Below are positions 14,773 to 22,500 of a stretch of 22,500 nt of DNA, one piece after another. The stretch comes from Eimeria necatrix. Lineage: Eukaryota > Apicomplexa > Conoidasida > Eucoccidiorida > Eimeriidae. A model generated the notes under the pieces. That model saw only the letters and a list, made by a program, of their open reading frames with translations, did not search any database and was not told the origin of the DNA. The stretch lies in contig NW_013654293.1 of NCBI RefSeq assembly GCF_000499385.1, positions 7,501 to 30,000 on the forward strand. Reading direction: 5' to 3'. A program made the position numbers and the translations under genes. Position 1 is the stretch's first letter. Each line of letters starts with the position of its first letter.

Positions 14773-15935
14773 ACCCACAACTCCGACTTGCACTGATCCA
14801 GTGGAGTCCCCCGTGGGCGGTTTATTAAGAATAACAGCAAAGTTGTTTGTGACTCCCTCTTCTACTGAAAAGAAAAGAATTAGAAAATAAAACAATTCTT
14901 TTTAATTAATTTTCAAATTAATAATTCATTTGAATCAATTTTAAAATTAAATAATTCATTTCAATCAATTCAAAGCCACTTGGGGCTTCCTGCGAAGCAA
15001 AGAGGCAATTTGCTGCTCGCAGTGCATGCAGCTGCTGCTGCTGCAGCTTCCCTGCTGCAGCAGCAGCAGCAGCAGCTGCTGCTGCTGCTGCAGGGAAGCA
15101 GCAGCAACAAAGAAGCAAGAAACAGCAAATGTCTCATTTTGCTTTTTTAGTGGATAAAATGCCACAAATTAAATTACCATTTGCCAGAAACTTGCAAACA
15201 AACAAAGTTTATTTAAAACGGGAAAAGAAATAAATAAAAATATTTTTAATTCCAAAAGACAAAAATAAACATTACGCTGAGGTGTATGTACACTTCATGC
15301 TAGCACAAAAATAGAAAAGATGAAAAAGAAAAAAAGTAAATTTAAAAAGTCCATTAAAGCGGAAATAAAAATAGAATAAAATAAAACTTTTTAAATATCA
15401 TAAATGAATTAAAAGCTGCATTTAAAAGGAGAAAAAAGAGAGAAAAAGACAAAAAAAGTGTGAAGTGTTTACTCAGAAGGCTCCATGAAAAAGAATTCAA
15501 AAACAAATTTGTGGAGTTAAAAAGAGCCTTTTGGCTTTTTTTGAAAGCAATTTAAAAATATAAAATAAAAAAAACAAATTTATTCTTTTTATTTCATTTA
15601 ATTTAATTCTTTTTTTGCTCTTTCGCGCAAAAACAAAAAATGTTGCGGCGGCGCCACAGCACTGAGCTGTCTGTACACCGGGTTTTAAAACCCTTTTCGA
15701 GGGTTTTAAAACCCTTTTCGAGGGTTTTAGTCTTTTGTTTTCAATTAAATGAATTTAAAATGAAATTAATTTGAGTAGGGTTTCAATTTAATCAATTAAA
15801 ACAGATCAAAAGAAATAGTGAAACGCTAAATCTGGGGTGTACGTACAGAACGCCTTTTCCGCCTGTTCCTGCACCATCAAAACCATCTCTTCTAAAATTA
15901 CTGCTGCGTCTCGCAAAAACTGAACAGCAGCAGCA

Positions 15936-15968
<33 letters not shown>

Positions 15969-16023
15969 GCAGCAAATATAGCAGCAGGTGGGAGGGTGTC
16001 TCGTAATTTCAGCTGGAGATAGT

Positions 16024-16062
<39 letters not shown>

Positions 16063-16559
16063 TGGGCACACGCTCCCTAGCTTCAGCTAGACAAAACAGC
16101 AGCAAGTGCAACATCAGCAGCAGCAGCAGCAGCAGCATTTGCTGCAGCAGCAGCAGCAGCAGCAGCATTTGCTGCAGCAGCAGCTAACCAATTCGAAATT
16201 GTGTCTTTTGTGGTGTTTTGATCTAAATGCATTTGATACTCGAGAGGTCCAAGTGGCTTCAGAGTTTTCCTGAAAACAAAAAATGTTTTTTGTAAATTTT
16301 TTATTTTTTAATTTCAAGTTGTTTGATAATGGATTTCTTTCTCCTCTTTATTTTCTTATTTTTTTACTTGTTTCATTATTTAATTTATTTAATTTACTTA
16401 ATTTATTTATTTTATTTTATCTATTTAACTTATTTTATCTATTTCATCTGTTTGTTTATTTTTATAATTTATTGTTGCTACTTCTTTTCTCGTTGTTTGA
16501 CTGCTAAGCCACTTGAGTCTTTTCCACTTACTTATTTATTATATAAATACTTATCTATT

Positions 16560-16627
<68 letters not shown>

Positions 16628-18682
16628 TCCATTTAGTTGGTTAGTTTGTTAATTAGTTATTTTTTTAATTTAATTAGATCAGCGAGCAGCTTCTTTTTTG
16701 ACTTTTTGTCAAAAAGAGCTTTTAAAAGATCTTTTAATTATTTTTTCATTTCTAATTCGATTTAAATGGATTTAATTCATTTTAAATCGATTTAATCGCG
16801 AAAAATAGATTCAAATTGATTAAAAGTTTTTAATTATTTAATTAATTTAATTTATTTTATTTTTTTCCCACCAGCTCCTCCACGGTAATTTTCAGCTTGA
16901 GCAGCCCGCTGCCGTCGGAGAGCGGCAAAGACGCTTCGGTCGTTTCTTTGAACAAAAAATGAAAACAAAAATAAAAATAAAAAAATAAATAATCAAAGAA
17001 ATTAATATATCGATAGACAGATAAATAGACAAATAAACGAACCAATTAAAGGAAGAAAAACGAAAAAAAAAGAGTAATAAATAAATGCAAAAAGATAAAA
17101 TCAGCAAAAGTAAGTAATCCTTGAAAAGGACTAGTTACGAAAATCCAACAAATTCAAATAAATGCATTTTTACAAAAGTGTATTTAAAACAAAAAGTCAA
17201 ATTAATTAAAGCACTTTCTTAAACAAACTTTGTTTATTTTATTTCATTTTATTTCATTTTATATTTATATATAATTTTATTTATGGCATTTGTGGTAGTA
17301 ATGTACATTGCACAGGGATGTATATTTACTCATCATTAAATAATTAATTAATCAATTGATTAATTAATTAATTAATTAATTTATTTATTTATTAATTTTG
17401 TCTCGTTTTTACTTATTTATTTCTTTATTTATGCATTTGATATTATCATTTATTTGTTTATTGTTGTTTCACTATTTATTTGTTTATTGTTTAATCTTTT
17501 ATTTTTACATTTAATTATTTACTTAGCTAAAGTAAACATGCATATTTATAAATATATTTATATTATTAAAAATAATATAAATATTACAAAGTGTGGAATA
17601 TAGAAATTACATGTTCAAAATATTCTGGAGACAATTTTCAACAATTTGAATTAAACTAAATTATATTGAATTTATTTAATTGAATTAAATTAAATATTGA
17701 ATTAAATTAAATTAACTCAATGTGAAATATAGTTAATCAAATTAAGTTAAATTGAATGAAATCAATTTAAATTAAATTAAATTAAATTAAATTAAAACTA
17801 AATTAAGTTTAATTTGAAGTGACCAATGAATTAATATAAATTGAAATGAATTAATTAATTTATATTCAAACGAATTAATGAATTTAAATTGAAACAAAAT
17901 AATTAATTTAAATAAATAAATTAATTTAAATAGAAATGAATTAATTAAATTCAACTTTAATTTAAAATTAAAAATTAAAATTAAAACTTACTACTGAAAG
18001 TCCCTTCGTGAGGAAAGCAAAGAGACCCCACACTATCCACAATTTTCATTAGAGCATCCCGCGAAGGTTTGCTGCTCTGCGCCAAAACCCCAAACCCTAA
18101 ACCCTAAACCCTAAACCCTAAACCCTAAACCCTAAACCCTAGAGCCTCTAAACCCTCGGCCTAGATTCGCAGCAGTCAGCCCGCGCTTCGCAGCGCGAAT
18201 GCCTCAACCCTAAAACCCTCAGAGGACCCCAAACCCTAAACCCTAAACCCCAAACCCTAAACCCTAAACCCTAAACCCTAAACCCTAAACCCTAAACGCC
18301 AGCCCCAATTCAACAAAACCCCCCTATCCCTGTACAAAAGCCCCAGATGAAATAATTCAGCAAAGAGGAGGAAAATAAAAAAAAAGAAAAAATAAAAAAA
18401 AAGAAAAAAAAGAAAAAAAGAAAAAGGCATGAGACCAGTGGACCACTGTTGCATGCGGGTGGACCATTTTGGGAAAAAACGAAAAAAATAAAAATAAAAA
18501 AAAGAAATAAAATAAATTAAATTAAATTAAATTAAATTCTTTTTACCTCTTCTTCTCCCAAACGGGGGAAAGGATAGGGGGCCCCCAAGTCTGAATAATG
18601 AGGAGAAAGAGGATTTCCAACTTCGACGGAAATGGTGAGTCTGCGGCTGTCTCCAGGGTCTAAGAAGGAGGCCCGGGGCCCC

Positions 18683-18730
<48 letters not shown>

Positions 18731-18882
18731 GCTGGCGGCGGCTGCGCCGCAGCAGCGGCCGCGCGCGGCCGCGGCGGAGCTGCAGCAGCAGCAACTGCAG
18801 CAGCAGCAGCAGCAGCAGCAGCAGAACGGCTGCAGTCCGTCACACTCTCCAACATGCAAAACACTATTCCCAAACAAGACAT
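14655..18882 (-). CDS. Multi-exon gene of unknown function (5' end unresolved)
   Basis: Proposed exons in transcript order: about 18882-18547, 18076-17992, 16945-16872, 16269-16189 (optional), 16012-15847, 15087-14980, 14864-14775, 14701-14655. Phases agree through the chain. Conserved-looking text includes LTISVEVGNPLSPHYSDLG, SRDALMKIVDSVGSLCFPHE, LPLSDGSGLLKLKITVEEL, LKLRDTLPPAAIF, FLRDAAVILEEMVLMVQEQA, LRAANCLFASQEAP and GVTNNFAVILNKPPTGDSTG. I do not recognise the family. Poly-Ala runs interrupt the first, fifth and sixth exons. No signal peptide or membrane segment is clear. The exon at 16945 could instead be terminal, with a stop at 16859-16857 (VEELVGKK end), which would make two genes. 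Confidence 0.5.
14775..14864 (-). CDS. Unknown gene, exon with GVTNNFAVILNKPP
   Basis: It is bounded by a textbook acceptor (CTTTTCTTTTCAG) and donor (GTAAGC). It encodes EEGVTNNFAVILNKPPTGDS and SVQVGVVG, free of repeats. This is the best-supported single exon of this gene. The intron after it is pure CAG as read on this strand. Confidence 0.65.
14980..15087 (-). CDS. Unknown gene, exon with LRAANCLFASQEAP
   Basis: The acceptor has a strong pyrimidine tract (TTGCTTCTTTGTTGC...CCCTGCAG). An Ala run is followed by GKLQQQQLHALRAANCLFAS. Phase 1 in and out matches its neighbours. The same bases upstream also encode a signal-like MRHLLFLASLLLLLP from 15137, a competing reading. Confidence 0.45.
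15150..15830. other. AT-rich intron of the unknown gene
   Basis: AT-rich with A-runs. It holds the decayed palindrome at 15277-15298 and, at 15680-15714, two GGGTTTTAAAACCC palindromes in tandem. Nothing coding was seen apart from a GC-rich patch at about 15640-15680. Confidence 0.6.
15847..16012 (-). CDS. Unknown gene, exon with a long helix
   Basis: The acceptor is CTACTATCTCCAG. It reads LKLRDTLPPAAIF, an Ala run from CAG repeats, then VQFLRDAAVILEEMVLMVQE and QAEKAF, strongly helical. The donor is TTCT|GTACGT, part of the recurring GTGTACGTACAC motif. If that donor is not used, the frame ends FCTYTPDLAFHYFF with a stop at 15808-15806. Confidence 0.6.
16189..16269 (-). CDS. Unknown gene, optional exon
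   Basis: Good splice signals: TTTTTTGTTTTCAG and TTG|GTTAGC, 81 bases. In phase 0 it reads ENSEATWTSRVSNAF onward and fits the neighbours. The other open frame, KTLKPLGPLEYQMHLDQNTT, looks more conserved but does not fit in phase. Skipping the exon also keeps the frame. Confidence 0.4.
16273..16870. repeat. AT-rich stretch with (TTTA)n
   Basis: Low-complexity T-rich sequence. A pure TTTA array spans about 16560-16628. Long hydrophobic frames here reflect composition. No exon supported. Confidence 0.7.
16872..16945 (-). CDS. Unknown gene, exon with SDGSGLLKLKITVEEL
   Basis: A GC-rich island in AT-rich DNA. It reads TTEASLPLSDGSGLLKLKIT then VEEL, phase 1 in and 0 out at GAGCTG|GTGGGA. Reading through the donor gives VGKK and a TAA, so this may be a final exon. 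Confidence 0.6.
16960..17980. repeat. AT-rich stretch with AAATT-type repeats
   Basis: More than 1 kb of TTAATTAA and AAATTAAATT type simple sequence. On the present model it is an intron of the - strand gene. No coding text seen on either strand. Confidence 0.7.
17992..18076 (-). CDS. Unknown gene, exon with DALMKIVDSVGSLCFPHE
   Basis: The acceptor TTTTGGCGCAG follows TTTAGGG repeats (as read on this strand), and the donor AGTA|GTAAGT is perfect. It reads SSKPSRDALMKIVDSVGSLC and FPHEGTFS, with no repeats. Phase 0 in and 1 out fits both neighbours. Confidence 0.65.
18085..18546. repeat. CCCTAAA blocks and A-rich purine tract
   Basis: CCCTAAA units at about 18095-18140 and 18230-18295 flank a GC patch with a CGCGC/GCGCG inverted repeat near 18182-18197. 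An A/G-only tract follows at about 18360-18425, and AAATT repeats precede the donor at 18546. On the present model this is an intron. Confidence 0.75.
18547..18882 (-). CDS. Unknown gene, first supported exon, poly-Ala
   Basis: It ends at GAAGAAGAG|GTAAAA, phase 0. The last part, GPRASFLDPGDSRRLTISVE and GNPLSPHYSDLGAPYPFPRL, looks conserved. Two Ala runs precede it. The 5' limit is uncertain: an ATG at 18882 (MSCLGIVFCMLE) is in frame but has a poor context. The Gly/Pro-rich frame stays open to 19266. Confidence 0.5.
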
Positions 18883-18899
18883 TGACAGCAAACCCTTCA

Positions 18900-19262
18900 A
18901 GAGGGGCCCCTGGGGGCCCCTCCTTCTTCCCCTCAAAAGAAAGTCCTCTTCGGGGGCCTCTTCTTCCTCTTCGAGGGGCCCCTCTTCCTCATTGGGGGCC
19001 CCCGGGGGGCCCCCCCAGGCCCCCCGGGGGCCCCCGGGGGGCCCCCCACCCTCCTCGAGGGGCCCCCATTCCTGCCCTTCTTTGGGGGGCCCCCCGGGCC
19101 TCTCGGGGCCCCCCGAAGCACCTGCTGCAGGGGGGCCCCCCTGGGGTTCATATTTGGGGCCCCTGGGGAATCTGGGGGGCCCAAAAATGGGTTTACTTCT
19201 TCGGGGGGGCCCCCAGGGGAGCCCCCAGGGGGCCCCTCCGGGGGGCCCCTCAGCAGCATCCC
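18900..19262. repeat. GGGGGCCCC-rich low-complexity block
   Basis: Dense GGGGCCCC-type runs, open in several frames on both strands as Gly/Pro-rich text. Similar blocks lie inside insulysin exons at 655-800 and 3286-3560, so it may be coding, but strand and frame cannot be fixed. Confidence 0.7.
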
Positions 19263-19299
19263 CCACAACGCCGCAAATATCCCTTTCAGAAGGGCCCTG

Positions 19300-19440
19300 A
19301 GAAGCAATTAGAAGGAATTAATTTTGAAGTTTAATTTAAATGAATTAAATTCATTTTTAATTTATTTTAAATTCATTTTAAATTCATTTTAAATTCATTT
19401 TAAATAAATAATTAAAAAGAAAAAGAGCATTGAGAAATCC
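19300..19440. other. AT-rich spacer
   Basis: Repeated TTTTAAATTCA units. Nothing coding. Confidence 0.6.
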
Positions 19441-19474
19441 AAAAAAGAAATGGCGGGGCTGCTGCAGGGCCCAC

Positions 19475-19493
19475 CAAAAACGGCTTCCCCGAA

Positions 19494-19560
<67 letters not shown>

Positions 19561-19602
19561 GCATTAGCTTTGCTGCGAGACTTCTGCTGCTTCCGTTTGC
19601 TG
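19475..19602 (-). CDS. Candidate exon, Lys/Arg patch and poly-Gln
   Basis: It reads SKRKQQKSRSKANA, a Gln run, then RFGEAVFG, between an acceptor ACTGGCAG and a donor G|GTGGGC. Entry phase 2 fits the exit of the candidate exon at 20799. A + strand frame (MAGLLQGPPKTASPN from 19450, strong start context) competes, but would need about 22 Cys in a row. Confidence 0.25.
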
Positions 19603-19809
19603 CTGCCAGTTTCGCAGAGCAGCGGAAAACAGCAAATGCTGCAGCAGCAGCAGCCAGCAGCAGCAGCAGCAGCAGCAAACCCTGGGGGGCCCCCCGATGC
19701 CGCCCCACACGCAGGGGGGCCCCCTCGATCCCAAAAGCGATCCCGGGATCGGGGGGATCGGGATCGTCTTCTGGGATCGGATCCCAGTTCTCAGTTTGGG
19801 AACTAAAAG

Positions 19810-19881
19810 CAAAAAAAAAGAAATAAAAAAAGAATAAATCAATAACTGAGTGAGTAAATAACAAAATTAAATAAACAAAAA

Positions 19882-19912
<31 letters not shown>

Positions 19913-20790
19913 AACAAATAGCCGAAAAGATTTTAGTAGTTGCCCCTTAATAGAATTTAAATTTCCGATTTTCAATTCTTTTTTAATTTCCGCTTTTAGT
20001 TTTCTTTTTTAATTTTCTTTTTTAATTTATCATCATTTATTATTAGTTATTTATTGGTTATTTATTATTATTTATTATTAATTTATTGTTTATTTATTCT
20101 TTTATTTATTATTTATTTATTCATTTACTTATTGCTTTATTTATTTATTAATTTACTTATTAATTTACTACTATTTAGCTATTCATTTTAGTATTTGGTA
20201 AGATCTCTTATTATTTTATTTTTTATTTATTCATTTATTTACTCACTATTTATTTATTTATTTATCTATTTACTATTTATTTTATTCATTCTATTAGTTT
20301 ATTAATTTATTTACTATTTATTTTAATTAATTAATTAATTAATTAATTAATTAATTAATTAATTAATTAATTAATTAATTAATTAATTAATTAATTAATT
20401 AAAATAAATAGCAAGGCGACACCCACGAAGCCAGTCCACCTTCAAACAAAAATATATTTTCAAAATAAAATAAAATAAAATAAAATAAAATAAAATAAAA
20501 TAAATAGCTTTAATTAGAAAACAAATAATAATTAAAAACAAAAAAAGAATAAAAACTCTAAAAACAGAAATCGACAAAAGTAATTACAAATGCAAAAAGA
20601 GAAAACAAAACAAACAAAACAAACAAAACAAACAAAACAAATAAAACAAATAACCAAATGAAATAAATGAAATAATGAATTAAATGAAATAAATGAATTA
20701 AATGAAATAAATGAATTAAATCAAATAAATGAAATTAAAAAGTCCAAAATTCAAAAATGGGTTTTTTAATTTTAAAAATCCCCTTTTTAA
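19810..20790. repeat. AT-rich simple repeats: (AAAT)n, (TTAA)n, (AAAAT)n, (AAACA)n
   Basis: (AAAT)n at about 19878-19912, T-rich TTTATT sequence, an exceptionally long (TTAA)n run at about 20323-20400, (AAAAT)n at about 20463-20503, AAACAAAC at about 20607-20650 and ATGAAATAA units to about 20735. The only GC-rich patch is 20410-20445. No gene. Confidence 0.85.
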
Positions 20791-20798
20791 AAACTCAC

Positions 20799-20820
20799 AG
20801 CTGCATCTCTTTGGAGCGCT

Positions 20821-20851
<31 letters not shown>

Positions 20852-21070
20852 AGTCGGTGCTGCTAGCCAAAGGCAATGAGCTGCTGCTGCTGCTGCTGCA
20901 GCTGCTGCAGCTGCTGCGCTGCTGCTGCTGCTGCTGCCCGGGAGGGGATCGGGGATCGGATCCCGCAGCCGATCCAAAAAGACGATCCCAGGAGCGGTGG
21001 GGCCCCACAGGAGGGAAAAGTGTGGGGCGAGTTGGGTGTGAGGAAAACTGCGGGTTTGCTGGGCAGCGAT
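20799..21070 (-). CDS. Candidate exon with DP-repeat and Ser/Ala/Leu runs
   Basis: The acceptor is CACCTGCCCCCAG and the donor is CAGCT|GTGAGT. The frame reads IAAQQTRSFPHTQLAPHFSL, LDRLRDPIPDPLPG (from GATCCC units also found in insulysin exon 2), Ser, Ala and Leu runs, then RSKEMQ. No family recognised. The opposite strand has a weaker acceptor at the same boundary. Confidence 0.35.
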
Positions 21071-22500
21071 CTGGGGGCAGGTGGGGCCGTTTTTGGCGGT
21101 TTTTGAAGCCGAAAAGGAATAAAAAGGTCAAAAATGAGTTTTAAATTAAATTTAAATCATAAAAAAGGTTTAAAATCGCGAAAAACTCGCGAAAATGGCG
21201 CAAAGAGCCGCGGGGTGGTGCCCCCGAGGCGCTGGCGCAGCCAGAGTGCCCCCGCGGTCAAAAGAGGCAAAACCCACTTAAAAATCCACTTTTTTGAATT
21301 TAAATTCTTTTTTAATTTTAATTTTAATTTTAATTTTAATTTTAATTTCAAAAACGGACTTGGCAGCCCCGCAGACGGCGCAGCCGCCGCGCCGCTCGAA
21401 CCGCTGGTTCTGTCCAGGATCTCAGAACCCTAAACCCTAACCCCAGCCCTAAACCCTAAACCCTAAACCCTAAACCCTAGCGCAGCCTCTCAAAAAACAA
21501 TTTTTATTTTCTTTGTTTTAATTCTGGCGAAAAGAAAATCCGAAAAAAAGGAAACTTGCTGCACAGCGGGGGCTGTCCATACACTCGAAGAAGCCGATCT
21601 GCAAAGTGCAGCATTAATTCCTCATTTGTTTTTTATTTTTTATTTTTATTTATTTATTTTAATTTATTTTTACTTCTTTTGTTCTTTTGCTTTTCATTTG
21701 GTCCATTCTTTCGTTCGTTTGCCTTTCCTCCCCTCCTTGCCTCGAGCCGGAGCCCCAGCCTCTACAAGCCCTAAACCCCAAACCCTAAACCCTAAACCCT
21801 AAACCCTAAACCCTAAACCCTAATCCCAAAATCTAAATTTCGGGTTTTATGCCCTGAACCGTGGGCCTAAACTCGTATGGATTGAGTCGCAGCCTCAAAC
21901 CCTAAACCCTAAACCCTAAACCCTAAACCCAAAGCCCTAAACCCTAAACCCTAAACCCTAAACCCTAAACCCTAAACCCTAAATAGGCTGGCGTCTCTGC
22001 ATTTTTGGATCCCTGAAGTCTCCAAATGACCTCTTTTTTTAAAATGAAAATTAAATTAAGTCAAATTAAGTTAAATCAAATCAAATTATTTAAATTAAAT
22101 CAATCAAATTAAATAAAACAAATTAAATTAAATTAAATTAAATTAAATTAAATTATATACACATTAAATTAATTTAAATAATTATTTAATTAGTTAGTTT
22201 ATTTATTTATTTATTTGGGAAAGTAAAGATTCATTAAATGGAGAGTCCCCGTTTGCCTTTCAAAGCTCGCGAAGTAAAACCCTAAACCCTAAACCCTAAA
22301 CCCTAAACCCTAAACCCTAATCCCCAGACGCTAAACCCTAAAGTGCGCCTTTTTTCTTGTCCTTCTTGTCCGTTAGTGCCCCACTTGCCTTCCACAGGCT
22401 TCCACAGGGTTTAGGGTTTAGGGTTTAGGGTTTAGGGTTTAGGGTTTAGGGTTTAGGGTTTAGGGTTTAGGCCGCTGTGAAGATCCCTTTCTTATGCATC
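21071..22500. repeat. Gene-free end: AT-rich DNA with four telomere-like blocks
   Basis: CCCTAAA blocks at about 21425-21480, 21770-21985 (interrupted) and 22278-22335, then TTTAGGG at about 22407-22470 in the opposite sense. Small GC islands at about 21180-21260, 21361-21420, 21550-21605 and 22345-22407 hold short peptide-like text, the best being IGFFECMDSPRCAA on the - strand (about 21602-21559), but none forms a supported exon. Confidence 0.75.

Noticed and set aside
16283..17045. Hydrophobic frames in AT-rich DNA resembling membrane proteins
   Set aside because: Runs of Leu, Phe, Ile and Tyr are what TTTA/TTAA repeats encode. No conserved text or start context.
18598..18634. + strand mini exon MRRKRISNFDGN with a GTGAGT donor, leading to ERLQSVTLSNMQNT
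   Set aside because: Possible, but the - strand exon over these bases fits a seven- to eight-exon phase-consistent chain. Kept only as an alternative.
21770..22470. Telomere-like blocks as a true chromosome end
   Set aside because: Blocks are short, separated by unique DNA and in both orientations, and similar blocks occur throughout the window including inside introns.

Overview
The window looks like a stretch of a coccidian nuclear chromosome, almost certainly Eimeria. The evidence is the density of CAG/CTG tracts read as homopolymeric runs of A, Q, S or L inside genes, dispersed telomere-like AAACCCT/TTTAGGG heptamers far from any visible chromosome end, intron-rich genes, and long AT-rich gene-free stretches. 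This matches the repeat-rich segments known from Eimeria chromosomes. Because CAG/CTG tracts lack stop codons in all six frames, open-frame length means little here. Genes were called from conserved text, splice sites and matching intron phase.

Region 1 (1-9309, + strand) is one large gene for an M16-family metalloprotease of the insulysin (insulin-degrading enzyme) type. Twelve exons were assembled by eye. All donors and acceptors agree in phase, and the peptides follow insulysin order from the third zinc ligand to near the C-terminus. The start codon and the HxxEH exon lie left of the window. About 1,370 codons are visible where about 837 would be expected from human insulysin. The excess is homopolymer runs, Gly/Pro-rich inserts and a heptapeptide repeat. 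Introns carry telomere-like heptamers, (TAGC)n, (GCAT)n and CTG arrays, and one intron looks GC-AG. The last exon is uncertain, because a glutamine-rich frame (9094-10333) overlaps it and may be an alternative end or a second gene.

Region 2 (10334-11890) is mostly TAGC arrays and telomere-like repeat, with a weak exon candidate at 10591-10737.

Region 3 (11891-12918, - strand) is a compact two-exon gene of about 150 codons resembling the Piercer of microtubule wall proteins (PIERCE1/2), which sit inside doublet microtubules of cilia and flagella. In Eimeria only the microgamete is flagellated, so a male-gamete axoneme role is inferred.

Region 4 (12919-14650) is repeat-rich, with palindromes, telomere-like blocks and one doubtful Q/K-rich frame.

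Region 5 (14655-18882, - strand) holds a chain of seven or eight phase-compatible exons, probably one gene of unknown function, with its 5' end unresolved. More weakly supported - strand exon candidates lie at 19475-19602 and 20799-21070 and may be its upstream part.

Region 6 (21071-22500) is AT-rich sequence and telomere-like blocks, with no gene I can defend. No tRNA, rRNA, CRISPR array or transposase was recognised.
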